DNA from: Glandiceps talaboti
Taxonomy: Eukaryota > Hemichordata > Enteropneusta > Spengelidae
Length of the DNA stretch: 40,000 bases
Assembly: GCF_964340395.1 (NCBI RefSeq)
Contig: NC_135562.1
Coordinates: 23,216,173-23,256,172 of the forward strand
Direction of reading: 5' to 3'
The notes beneath the pieces are model-generated. The model was not told the DNA's origin. It searched no databases and saw only the letters and a program-made list of their open reading frames with translations. Shown one piece after another: positions 22,842-36,780 of this stretch. Both the position numbers and the translations under genes were made by a program. How positions within the stretch are numbered: the first letter of the stretch is position 1; every line of letters starts with the position of its first letter.

Positions 22842-23600
22842 TGTGTGTGTTATTCCCGGATTCCTTATTTTACAAAAACGGCAGTTATGTGATGGCAGAG
22901 AAATCACGGTAACACGGTCTTCCCACACTCAATGCTGGTACAGACTGATAGTGAATCGGTGCAGACGAAGTATATCTGCTTGTATGTATACACAACACGT
23001 CCTAATACAGAGTGACGGAGATCAACCAATGAACTCCCACATATGATTAATTACATACAAACACGATGAGAGCTCTGATTGTGTGAGTGACATTGATTAC
23101 ACTTAGCGAACCAATCAGCACGCAGTATGCTCCATCGAGCTGTCAATCAACAATACCCAGGGGGCTGTCTACCCAAACATATGATATCCCTATTTTACGT
23201 GGTGTGGGCCTGTCCATTGTGCACGGACCGTGGGATTCTTATTGTTTACTCCTTCATACTACAGCATTCTGAGAGGTGACCGCTACAGCTCGCTGTCGTT
23301 CCGATTTTCTTCGATTTTCTTGCAATTCTTCTGGAACACAGATGTGTTTTCCCGCGTCTCACACAGCTGTGAGGTGCGTCCGTTGTGTATTTTTCGCATG
23401 ACATACCGAATCAGATTTGACAAGTGATTAATTGGGGAAAACAAGCCACGATCAACAACAGCTGCCGCCGGCTCGCTGGCGCCAGGACTGTGACGTCACC
23501 CATTCATTGCACACATGAATGCTGTCAGACTGGCGACACTATGGCGGTCGTTATGGAGACGCACACGCCAATCAAAACTTAGCACAAGGGAACCGCGGTT
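22842..23600 (-). promoter_or_regulatory. Id gene 5' UTR and probable promoter
   Basis: This region upstream of the start codon is more GC-rich than the rest of the window. It contains CCAAT boxes at 23026-23030, 23111-23115 (as TGATTGGTT on the minus strand, a good NF-Y match) and 23568-23572. E-boxes CAGCTG lie at 23364-23369 and 23459-23464. GGCGCC is at 23478-23483, a palindromic CRE TGACGTCA at 23491-23498, and CAGAC followed by TGGCG at 23526-23535. GGCGCC and CAGAC/GTCTG are Smad-type sites known from BMP-responsive Id promoters, but the canonical 5-bp spacing is not present. No clear TATA box was seen, and the start of transcription cannot be fixed. Confidence 0.5.
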
Positions 23601-24550
23601 CTTGCAATTACTCAGGGCCTATTCGTCGTGATAAATGGCTTTTTAATTCGCCACCTTCGAACTGTTGTCATTTCACACTTGCACACCTGCAAATTTGCAT
23701 ATTTCCTTCGGCGTTAATTACGGTGTATGATAATAAAATTTACAAACTTCTGGATCATCTTGGGCCAAAAACCTGAAAAATAAAGTTATCAAATATACAT
23801 AAGTGAATTTTACGTATCCAGTGTATGAATATGCAAGATTATCTTAATGTTGGCTTATTTTAAACTAGGGTATTTGAAGAAAACGTTGTATGATTTTGTG
23901 TAATTACTTTTAGAAGGTATTATGAGGAGGACTTTTTAGGGAGGAGGGGTTAACAAAAGTACCTCTTTATTGACTATCCGTTCCTTTCATTGAAATCCCA
24001 TCTGGTGAATAGAGCTAAGTTCCCACACCATTTTCCATAGTTATTTGCACAGATTTCAAGATTTTTCCCACGATTTTTATCATTGGTCAATAGATGAAAT
24101 CACAGCGTTGTCTGCTGACCGACTGTTTTGTAGACAATTTTAATGTGCTATGTGCTGAACGTTAAAACGGAGGAGTCTCTAATTTTCCACAGGTGTTCGC
24201 AGACATACCGATGGTTTGATGCCATAAGTCACGGCTTTCATGTCTCCACCCACTGACACCGGCGGACTACGACCGGATTTTAAGATTTGACAGCTTTCGT
24301 GGCATACCCCCTCGCTGTAGAAACGACGTCACTTCATATATACATAGAAAACATTGCCAAACTCCATCCGTTCACTCTCAGAATAACTCATAAACTCACC
24401 CTAAATATAGAATTCACTACTAATCAGTGCTCGTGTTTCGTCAAACTAAATACAAATTTATCAGGAAAATAACTTTTGAAGTTCTTGGGTCAATTTAGCG
24501 TGATCCGTTTGATTTCATCCAGGAAAACGAAACAAAATCACCTTGCAGTA
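23601..24550. other. Upstream non-coding DNA between promoter and 28-bp array
   Basis: Unique sequence. It holds an E-box CACCTG at 23684-23689 and a perfect POU octamer ATTTGCAT at 23693-23700. No open frame with recognisable similarity. The final 10-20 bp run straight into the first satellite unit. Confidence 0.5.
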
Positions 24551-27500
24551 TAATGTTTTATAAATATGAGTCAACACTACAATGTTTTATAAATATGAGT
24601 CAACACTACAATGTTTATAAATAGGAGTCAACACTACAATGTTTATAAATATGAGTCAACACTACAATGTTTTATAAATATGAGTCAACACTACACTCTT
24701 TATAAATAGGAGTCAACACTACAATATTTATAAATGAGTCAACACTACACTGTTTATAAATATGAGTCAACACTACACTCTATAAATATGAGTCAACACT
24801 ACACTGTTTATAAATATGAGTCAACACTACACTCTATAAATATGAGTCAACACTACACTCTTTATAAATATGAGTCAACACTACAATGTTTATAAATATG
24901 AGACAACACTACACTGTTTATAAATAGGAGTCAACACTACAATGTTTATAAATAGGAGTCAACACTACAATGTTTATATATATATGAGTCAGCACTACAC
25001 TCTTTATAAATGAGTCAACACTACAGTGTTTATAAATAGGAGTCAACACTACAATGTTTATAAATATGAGTCAACACTACAATGTTTATAAATATGAGTC
25101 AACACTACACTCTTTATAAATGAGTCAACACTACAGTGTTTATAAATATGAGTCAACACTACAATGTTTATAAATAGGAGTCAACACTACAATGTTTATA
25201 AATATGAGTCAACACTACAGTGTTTATAAATAGGAGTCAACACTACAATGTTTATAAATATGAGTCAACACTACAGTGTTTATAAATAGGAGTCAACACT
25301 ACAATGTTTATAAATATGAGTCAACACTACAATGTTTATAAATATGAGTCAACACTACACTCTTTATAAATAGGAGTCAACACTACAATGTTTATAAATA
25401 TGAGTCAACACTACAATGTTTATAAATATGAGTCAACACTACAATGTTTATAAATAGGAGTCAACACTACAGTGTTTATAAATATGAGTCAACACTACAA
25501 TGTTTTATAAATATGAGTCAACACTATAGTGTTTATAAATAGGAGTCAACACTACAATGTTTATTAATATGAGTCAACACTACAGTGTTTATAAATAGGA
25601 GTCAACACTACACTCTTTATAAATATGAGTCAACACTACAATGTTTATAAATATGAGTCAACACTACACTGTTTATAAATATGAGTCAACACTACAATGT
25701 TTATAAATATGAGTCAACACTACAATGTTTATAAATAGGAGTCAACACTACAATGTTTATAAATATGAGTCAACATTACAATGTTTATTAATATGAGTCA
25801 ACACTACAATGTTTATAAATATGAGTCAACACTTCAATGTTTATAAATATGAGTCAACACTATACTGTTTATAAATATGAGTCAACACTATAATGTTTAT
25901 AAATAGGAGTCAACACTACAATGTTTATAAATGAGTCAACACTACAATGTTTATAAATATGAGTCAACACTATACTGTTTATAAATATGAGTCAACACTA
26001 CAATGTTTATAAATAGGAGTCAACACTACAATGTTTATAAATATGAGTCAACACTATAATGTTTATAAATATGAGTCAACACTACACTCTTTATAAATAT
26101 GAGTCAACACTACAATGTTTATAAATAGGAGTCAACACTACAATGTTTTATAAATATGAGTCAACACTACAATGTTTATAAATAGGAGTCAACACTACAG
26201 TGTTTATAAATAGGAGTCAACACTATAATGTTTATAAATATGAGTCAACACTACAATGTTTATAAATATGAGTCAACACTACAATGTTTTATAAATATGA
26301 GTCAACACTACACTCTTTATAAATAGGAGTCAACACTACAATATTTATAAATGAGTCAACACTACACTGTTTATAAATATGAGTCAACACTACACTCTAT
26401 AAATATGAGTCAACACTACACTCTTTATAAATATGAGTCAACACTACAATGTTTATAAATATGAGACAACACTACACTGTTTATAAATAGGAGTCAACAC
26501 TACAATGTTTATAAATAGGAGTCAACACTACAATGTTTATATATATATGAGTCAGCACTACACTCTTTATAAATGAGTCAACACTACAGTGTTTATAAAT
26601 AGGAGTCAACACTACAATGTTTATAAATATGAGTCAACACTACAATGTTTATAAATATGAGTCAACACTACAATGTTTATAAATAGGAGTCAACACTACA
26701 ATGTTTATAAATATGAGTCAACACTACAATGTTTATAAATAGGAGTCAACACTACAATGTTTATAAATATGAGTCAACACTACAATGTTTTATAAATATG
26801 AGTCAACACTACACTCTTTATAAATAGGAGTCAACACTACAATATTTATAAATGAGTCAACACTACACTGTTTATAAATATGAGTCAACACTACACTCTA
26901 TAAATATGAGTCAACACTACACTCTTTATAAATATGAGTCAACACTACAATGTTTATAAATATGAGACAACACTACACTGTTTATAAATAGGAGTCAACA
27001 CTACAATGTTTATAAATAGGAGTCAACACTACAATGTTTATATATATATGAGTCAGCACTACACTCTTTATAAATGAGTCAACACTACAGTGTTTATAAA
27101 TAGGAGTCAACACTACAATGTTTATAAATATGAGTCAACACTACAATGTTTATAAATATGAGTCAACACTACAATGTTTATAAATAGGAGTCAACACTAC
27201 AATGTTTATAAATATGAGTCAACACTACAGTGTTTATAAATATGAGTCAACACTACAATGTTTATAAATATGAGTCAACACTACAGTGTTTATAAATAGG
27301 AGTCAACACTACAATGTTTATAAATATGAGTCAACACTACAATGTTTATAAATATGAGTCAACACTACACTCTTTATAAATAGGAGTCAACACTACAATG
27401 TTTATAAATAGGAGTCAACACTACAATGTTTATAAATATGAGTCAACACTACAATGTTTATAAATATGAGTCAACACTACAATGTTTATAAATAGGAGTC

Positions 27501-30500
27501 AACACTACAGTGTTTATAAATATGAGTCAACACTACAATGTTTTATAAATATGAGTCAACACTATAGTGTTTATAAATAGGAGTCAACACTACAATGTTT
27601 ATTAATATGAGTCAACACTACAGTGTTTATAAATAGGAGTCAACACTACACTCTTTATAAATATGAGTCAACACTACACTGTTTATAAATATGAGTCAAC
27701 ACTACACTGTTTATAAATATGAGTCAACACTACAATGTTTATAAATATGAGTCAACACCACACTCTTTATAAATAGGAGTCAACACTACAATGTTTATAA
27801 ATATGAGTCAACACTACAATGTTTATTAATATGAGTCAACACTACAATGTTTATAAATATGAGTCAACACTTCAATGTTTATAAATATGAGTCAACACTA
27901 TACTGTTTATAAATATGAGTCAACACTATAATGTTTATAAATAGGAGTCAACACTACAATGTTTATAAATGAGTCAACACTACAATGTTTATAAATATGA
28001 GTCAACACTATACTGTTTATAAATATGAGTCAACACTACAATGTTTATAAATAGGAGTCAACACTACAATGTTTATAAATATGAGTCAACACTATAATGT
28101 TTATAAATAGGAGTCAACACTACAATGTTTATAAATATGAGTCAACACTACACTCTTTATAAATATGAGTCAACACTATAATGTTTATAAATATGAGTCA
28201 ACACTACAATGTTTATAAATAGGAGTCAACACTACAGTGTTTATAAATAGGAGTCGACACTACACTCTTTATAAATATGAGTCAACACTACAATGTTTAT
28301 AAATATGAGTCAACACTACAATGTTTATAAATATGAGTCAACACTATAATGTTTATAAATATGAGTCAACACTACACTGTTTATAAATAGGAGTCAACAC
28401 TACACTCTTTATAAATATGAGTCAACACTACACTCTTTATAAATATGAGTCAACACTACACTCTTTATAAATAGGAGTCAACACTACAATGTTTATAAAT
28501 ATGAGTCAACACTATAATGTTTATAAATATGAGTCAACACTACACTGTTTATAAATAGGAGTCAACACTACAATGTTTATAAATATGAGTCAACACTACA
28601 ATGTTTTATAAATATGAGTCAACACTACACTGTTTATAAATAGGAGTCAACACTACACTCTTTATAAATATGAGTCAACACTACACTCTATAAATATGAG
28701 TCAACACTACACTCTTTATAAATATGAGTCAACACTACAATGTTTATAAATATGAGTCAACACTACACTGTTTATAAATAGGAGTCAACACTACACTCTT
28801 TATAAATATGAGTCAACACTACAATGTTTTATAAATATGAGTCAACACTACACTGTTTATAAATAGGAGTCAACACTACACTCTTTATAAATATGAGTCA
28901 ACACTACACTCTATAAATATGAGTCAACACTACACTCTTTATAAATATGAGTCAACACTACAATGTTTATAAATATGAGTCAACACTACACTCTTTATAA
29001 ATATGAGTCAACACTACACTCTTTATAAATATGAGTCAACACTACAATGTTTATAAATATGAGTCAACACTACAATGTTTATAAATATGAGTCAACACGA
29101 CAATGTTTTATAAATATGAGTCAACACTACAATGTTTATAAATAGGAGTCAACACTACAATGTTTATAAATATGAGTCAACACTACAATGTTTATAAATA
29201 TGAGTCAACACTACACTCTTTATAAATAGGAGTCAACACTACACTCTTTATAAATATGAGTCAACACTACAATGTTTATAAATATGAGTCAACACTACAC
29301 TCTTTATAAATATGAGTCAACACTACACTCTTTATAAATATGAGTCAACACTACAATGTTTATAAATATGAGTCAACACTACAATGTTTATAAATAGGAG
29401 TCAACACTACACTCTTTATAAATATGAGTCAACACTACAATGTTTATAAATATGAGTCAACACTATAATGTTTATAAATATGAGTCAACACTATAATGTT
29501 TATAAATATGAGTCAACACTACACTGTTTATAAATATGAGTCAACACTACACTCTTTATAAATAGGAGTCAACACTACAATGTTTATAAATAGGAGTCAA
29601 CACTATAATGTTTATAAATATGAGTCAACACTACAATGTTTATAAATATGAGTCAACACTACAATGTTTATAAATATGAGTCAACACTACACTCTTTATA
29701 AATAGGAGTCAACACTACAATGTTTATAAATATGAGTCAACACTACAATGTTTATAAATATGAGTCAACACGACAATGTTTATAAATATGAGTCAACACT
29801 ACAATGTTTATAAATATGAGTCAACACTACACTCTTTATAAATAGGAGCCAACACTACAATGTTTATAAATATGAGTCAACACTACAATGTTTATAAATA
29901 TGAGTCAACACGACAATGTTTATAAATATGAGTCAACACTACAATGTTTATAAATATGAGTCAACACTACACTCTTTATAAATAGGAGTCAACACTACAA
30001 TGTTTATAAATATGAGTCAACACTACAATGTTTATAAATAGGAGTCAACACTACAATGTTTATAAATAGGAGTCAACACTACACTCTTTATAAATAGGAG
30101 TCAACACTACAATGTTTATAAATAGGAGTCAACACTACAATGTTTATAAATAGGAGTCAACACTACAATGTTTATAAATAGGAGTCAACACTACAATGTT
30201 TATAAATAGGAGTCAACACTACACTCTTTATAAATAGGAGTCAACACTACAATGTTTATAAATAGGAGTCAACACTACAATGTTTATAAATAGGAGTCAA
30301 CACTACAATGTTTATAAATAGGAGTCAACACTACAATGTTTATAAATAGGAGTCAACACTACACTCTTTATAAATAGGAGTCAACACTACAATGTTTATA
30401 AATAGGAGTCAACACTACAATGTTTATAAATAGGAGTCAACACTACACTCTTTATAAATAGGAGTCAACACTACAATGTTTATAAATAGGAGTCAACACT

Positions 30501-33500
30501 ACAATGTTTATAAATAGGAGTCAACACTACAATGTTTATAAATAGGAGTCAACACTACAATGTTTATAAATAGGAGTCAACACTACACTCTTTATAAATA
30601 GGAGTCAACACTACAATGTTTATAAATAGGAGTCAACACTACAATGTTTATAAATAGGAGTCAACACTACACTCTTTATAAATAGGAGTCAACACTACAA
30701 TGTTTATAAATAGGAGTCAACACTACAATGTTTATAAATAGGAGTCAACACTACAATGTTTATAAATAGGAGTCAACACTACAATGTTTATAAATAGGAG
30801 TCAACACTACACTCTTTATAAATAGGAGTCAACACTACAATGTTTATAAATAGGAGTCAACACTACAATGTTTATAAATAGGAGTCAACACTACAATGTT
30901 TATAAATAGGAGTCAACACTACAATGTTTATAAATATGAGTCAACACTACACTCTTTATAAATATGAGTCAACACTACAATGTTTATAAATATGAGTCAA
31001 CACTACACTCTTTATAAATATGAGTCAACACTACAATGTTTATATATATGAGTCAACACTATAATGTTTATAAATATGAGTCAACACTACACTGTTTATA
31101 AATATGAGTCAACACTATAGTGTTTTATAAATATGAGTCAACACTATAGTGTTTTATAAATATGAGTCAACACTATAGTGTTTTATAAATATGAGTCAAC
31201 ACTACACTCTTTATAAATATGAGTCAACACGACAATGTTTATAAATATGAGTCAACACTACACTGTTTATAAATAGGAGTCAACACTATAATGTTTATAA
31301 ATATGAGTCAACACTACAATGTTTATAAATATGAGTCAACACTACAATGTTTATAAATATGAGTCAACACTATAATGTTTATAAATATGAGTCAACACTA
31401 CACTCTTTATAAATAGGAGTCAACACGACAATGTTTATATATATATGAGTCAACACTACACTGTTTATAAATATGAGTCAACACTATAGTGTTTTATAAA
31501 TATGAGTCAACACTATAGTGTTTTATAAATATGAGTCAACACTATAGTGTTTTATAAATATGAGTCAACACTATACTGTTTATAAATGAGTCAACACTAC
31601 ACTCTTTATAAATATGAGTCAACACTACAATGTTTATATATATGAGTCAACACTACAATGTTTATAAATATGAGTCAACACTACAATGTTTATATATATG
31701 AGTCAACACTACAATGTTTATATATATGAGTCAACACTACAATGTTTATAAATAGGAGTCAACACTACAATGTTTATATATATGAGTCAACACTACAATG
31801 TTTATAAATATGAGTCAACACTACAATGTTTATATATATGAGTCAACACTACAATGTTTATAAATATGAGTCAACACTACAATGTTTATAAATATGAGTC
31901 AACACTACACTCTTTATAAATATGAGTCAACACGACAATGTTTATAAATAGGAGTCAACACTACAATGTTTATAAATAGGAGTCAACACTATACTGTTTA
32001 TAAATATGAGTCAACACGACAATGTTTATAAATAGGAGTCAACACTACAATGTTTATAAATATGAGTCAACACTACAATGTTTATTAATAGGAGTCAACA
32101 CTACAATGTTTATAAATATGAGTCAACACTACAATGTTTATAAATAGGAGTCAACACTACAATGTTTATAAATATGAGTCAACACGACAATGTTTATAAA
32201 TAGGAGTCAACACTACACTCTATAAATATGAGTCAACACTACACTCTTTATAAATATGAGTCAACACTACACTGTTTATAAATATAAGTCAACACTACAC
32301 TCTTTATAAATATGAGTCAACACTACACTGTTTATAAATATGAGTCAACACTACACTCTATAAATATGAGTCAACACTACACTCTTTATAAATATGAGTC
32401 AACACTACAATGTTTATAAATATAAGTCAACACTACACTCTTTATAAATATGAGTCAACGCTACAATGTTTATAAATATGAGTCAACACTACACTCTTTA
32501 TAAATATGAGTCAAACACTACACTCTTTATAAATATGAGTCAACACTACACTCTTTATAAATATGAGTCAACACTACAATGTTTATATATATGAGTCAAC
32601 ACTATAATGTTTATAAATATGAGTCAACACTACACTCTATATAAATATGAGTCAACACTACAATGTTTATAAATATGAGTCAACACTACACTCTTTATAA
32701 ATATGAGTCAACACTACACTCTTTATAAATATGAGTCAACACTACACTGTTTATAAATATGAGTCAACACTACAATGTTTATAAATATGAGTCAACACTA
32801 CAATGTTTATAAATATGAGTCAACACTACACTCTTTATAAATATGAGTCAACACTACAATGTTTATAAATATGAGTCAACACTACACTCTTTATAAATAT
32901 GAGTCAACACTACAATGTTTATAAATATGAGTCAACACTACAATGTTTATAAATATGAGTCAACACTACAATGTTTATAAATATGAGTCAACACTACAAT
33001 GTTTATAAATATGAGTCAACACTACAATGTTTATAAATATGAGTCAACACTATACTGTTTATAAATATGAGTCAACACTATACTGTTTATAAATATGAGT
33101 CAACACTACACTCTTTATAAATATGAGTCAACACTACAATGTTTATAAATATGAGTCAACACTACACTCTTTATAAATAGGAGTTAACACTATACTGTTT
33201 ATAAATATGAGTCAACACTACACTGTTTATAAATATGAGTCAACACTACACTCTTTATAAATATGAGTCAACACTACAATGTTTATAAATAGGAGTCAAC
33301 ACTACAATGTTTATAAATATGAGTCAACACTATACTGTTTATAAATGAGTCAACACTACACTCTTTATAAATATGAGTCAACACTACAATGTTTATAAAT
33401 ATGAGTCAACACTACACTCTTTATAAATATGAGTCAACACTACACTCTTTATAAATATGAGTCAACACTATAATGTTTATAAATATGAGTCAACACTACA

Positions 33501-36500
33501 ATGTTTATTAATATGAGTCAACACTACACTGTTTATAAATATGAGTCAACACTATACTGTTTATAAATATGAGTCAACACTATAATGTTTATAAATATGA
33601 GTCAACACTACAATGTTTATAAATATGAGTCAACACTACAATGTTTATAAATATGAGTCAACACTACACTCTATAAATATGAGTCAACACTACACTCTTT
33701 ATAAATATGAGTCAACACTACAATGTTTATAAATATGAGTCAACACTACAATGTTTATAAATAGGAGTCAACACTACACTCTATAAATATGAGTCAACAC
33801 TACACTCTTTATAAATATGAGTCAACACTACAATGTTTATAAATATGAGTCAACACTACAATGTTTATAAATAGGAGTCAACACTACACTCTTTATAAAT
33901 ATGAGTCAACACTACAATGTTTATAAATAGGAGTCAACACTACAATGTTTATAAATATGAGTCAACACTACACTCTTTATAAATATGAGTCAACACTACA
34001 ATGTTTATAAATAGGAGTCAACACTACACTCTTCATAAATATGAGTCAACACTACACTCTTTATAAATATGAGTCAACACTATAATGTTTATAAATATGA
34101 GTCAACACTATAATGTTCATAAATATGAGTTAACACTTTAATGTTTATAAATATGAGTCAACACTACAATGTTTATAAATATGAGTCAACACTACAATGT
34201 TTATAAATATGAGTCAACACTACACTGTTTATAAATATGAGTCAACACTACAATGTTTATATATATGAGTCAACACTACACTCTTTATAAATAGGAGTTA
34301 ACACTATACTGTTTATAAATAGGAGTCAACACTACAATGTTCATAAATATGAGTCAACACTACAATGTTTATATATATGAGTCAACACTACACTCTTTAT
34401 AAATATGAGTCAACACTACAATGTTTATAAATATGAGTCAACACTACAATGTTTATAAATATGAGTCAACACTATACTGTTTATAAATGAGTCAACACTA
34501 CACTCTTTATAAATATGAGTCAACACTACAATGTTTATAAATAGGAGTCAACACTACAATGTTTATAAATATGAGTCAACACTATACTGTTTATAAATAG
34601 GAGTTAACACTATACTGTTTATAAATAGGAGTCAACACTACAATGTTTATAAATATGAGTCAACACTACAATGTTTATATATATGAGTCAACACTACACT
34701 CTTTATAAATATGAGTCAACACTACAATGTTTATAAATAGGAGTCAACACTACAATGTTTATAAATATGAGTCAACACTATACTGTTTATAAATGAGTCA
34801 ACACTACACTCTTTATAAATATGAGTCAACACTACAATGTTTATAAATATGAGTCAACACTACACTGTTTATAAATATGAGTCAACACTACAATGTTTAT
34901 AAATATGAGTCAACACTATAATGTTTATAAATATGAGTCAACACTACACTCTATAAATATGAGTCAACACTACAATGTTTATTAATATGAGTCAACACTA
35001 CACTGTTTATAAATATGAGTCAACACTATACTGTTTATAAATATGAGTCAACACTATAATGTTTATAAATATGAGTCAACACTACAATGTTTATAAATAT
35101 GAGTCAACACTACAATGTTTATAAATATGAGTCAACACTACACTCTATAAATATGAGTCAACACTACACTCTTTATAAATATGAGTCAACACTACAATGT
35201 TTATAAATATGAGTCAACACTACAATGTTTATAAATATGAGTCAACACTACACTCTATAAATATGAGTCAACACTACACTCTTTATAAATATGAGTCAAC
35301 ACTACAATGTTTATAAATATGAGTCAACACTACAATGTTTATAAATAGGAGTCAACACTACACTCTTTATAAATATGAGTCAACACTACAATGTTTATAA
35401 ATAGGAGTCAACACTACAATGTTTATAAATATGAGTCAACACTACAATGTTTATAAATAGGAGTCAACACTACACTCTTTATAAATATGAGTCAACACTA
35501 CAATGTTTATAAATAGGAGTCAACACTACACTCTTTATAAATATGAGTCAACACTACACTGTTTATAAATATGAGTCAACACTACACTCTTTATAAATAT
35601 GAGTCAACACTATAATGTTTATAAATATGAGTCAACACTATAATGTTCATAAATATGAGTTAACACTTTAATGTTTATAAATATGAGTCAACACTACAAT
35701 GTTTATAAATATGAGTCAACACTACAATGTTTATATATATGAGTCAACACTACACTCTTTATAAATATGAGTCAACACTACAATGTTTATATATGAGTCA
35801 ACACTACAATGTTTATAAATATGAGTCAACACTATAATGTTTATAAATATGAGTCAACACTATAATGTTCATAAATATGAGTTAACACTTTAATGTTTAT
35901 AAATATGAGTCAACACTACAATGTTTATAAATATGAGTCAACACTACAATGTTTATAAATATGAGTTAACACTACACTCTATAAATATGAGTCAACACTA
36001 CAATGTTTATAAATAGGAGTCAACACTACAATGTTTATAAATATGAGTCAACACTACACTCTTTATAAATATGAGTCAACACTACACTCTTTATAAATAT
36101 GAGTCAACACTACACTCTTTATAAATATGAGTCAACACTACAATGTTTATAAATATGAGTCAACACTACACTCTTTATAAATAGGAGTCAACACTACAAT
36201 GTTTATAAATATGAGTCAACACTACAATGTTTATAAATAGGAGTCAACACTACAATGTTTATAAATATGAGTCAACACTACACTCTTTATAAATATGAGT
36301 CAACACTACACTCTTTATAAATATGAGTCAACACTACAATGTTTATAAATATGAGTCAACACTACAATGTTTATAAATAGGAGTCAACACTACAATGTTT
36401 ATAAATATGAGTCAACACTACAGTGTTTATAAATAGGAGTCAACACTACAGTGTTTATAAATAGGAGTCAACACTACAATGTTTATAAATATGAGTCAAC

Positions 36501-36563
36501 ACTACAGTGTTTATAAATAGGAGTCAACACTACAATGTTTATAAATATGAGTCAACACTACAG
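24551..36563. repeat. 28-bp minisatellite, about 430 copies (12 kb)
   Basis: Units consist of TTTATAAATATGAGTCAAC followed by ACTACAATG, ACTACACTC, ACTACACTG or ACTACAGTG. Length variants of 24, 26 and 29 bp occur. The main sequence variant reads AGGAGTCA in place of ATGAGTCA. Rare variants mark long internal duplications: GTCAGCAC at 24988, 26551 and 27052, and the TTCATAAATATGAGTTAAC type near 34115, 35645 and 35867. The array starts 1.7 kb upstream of the Id start codon. Because 28 is not a multiple of three and stops are frequent, no long open frame exists. Confidence 0.97.
30035..30912. repeat. Homogenised sub-block with higher-order period in the 28-bp array
   Basis: About 31 consecutive units all carry the AGGAGTCA variant. 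The CACTC-type unit recurs at 30081, 30221, 30361, 30445, 30585, 30669 and 30809. The spacings are therefore 140, 140, 84, 140, 84 and 140 bp, that is five or three units. This is a higher-order repeat and indicates recent local amplification. Confidence 0.85.
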
Positions 36564-36780
36564 TCTGGCTGGTAGTAATAACAATCAGATTTAAAACTAA
36601 ATGCCAATTGTAAGGGCAAACCATAAGTTTTTTATTTTGTTCCTACACGCATTGCTGGAACGCAAAATTCTAAAGTATAGCTTTTATACATGGTGCATCC
36701 CCTTAATTGGAAAATTAGTTACTTAGTATATGAAACTATATGACATTTGAAGTTGCATACTTAGTATATTGCCTAATTAT
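36564..36780. other. Unique DNA right of the 28-bp array
   Basis: AT-rich sequence with no open frame or recognised element. The satellite stops abruptly after ACTACAGT. Confidence 0.55.

Noticed and set aside
22842-22928. Upstream extension of the Id frame beginning at GTG (29 extra residues)
   Set aside because: The codon at 22926-22928 is GTG, with a stop directly before it. The ATG at 22839-22841 is the first in-frame ATG, has a suitable -3 base, and gives an MK start like several vertebrate Id proteins.
24551-36563. CRISPR-like regular repeat array
   Set aside because: Repeats are contiguous with no unique spacers, the units diverge gradually, and the context is an animal gene. This is a minisatellite.
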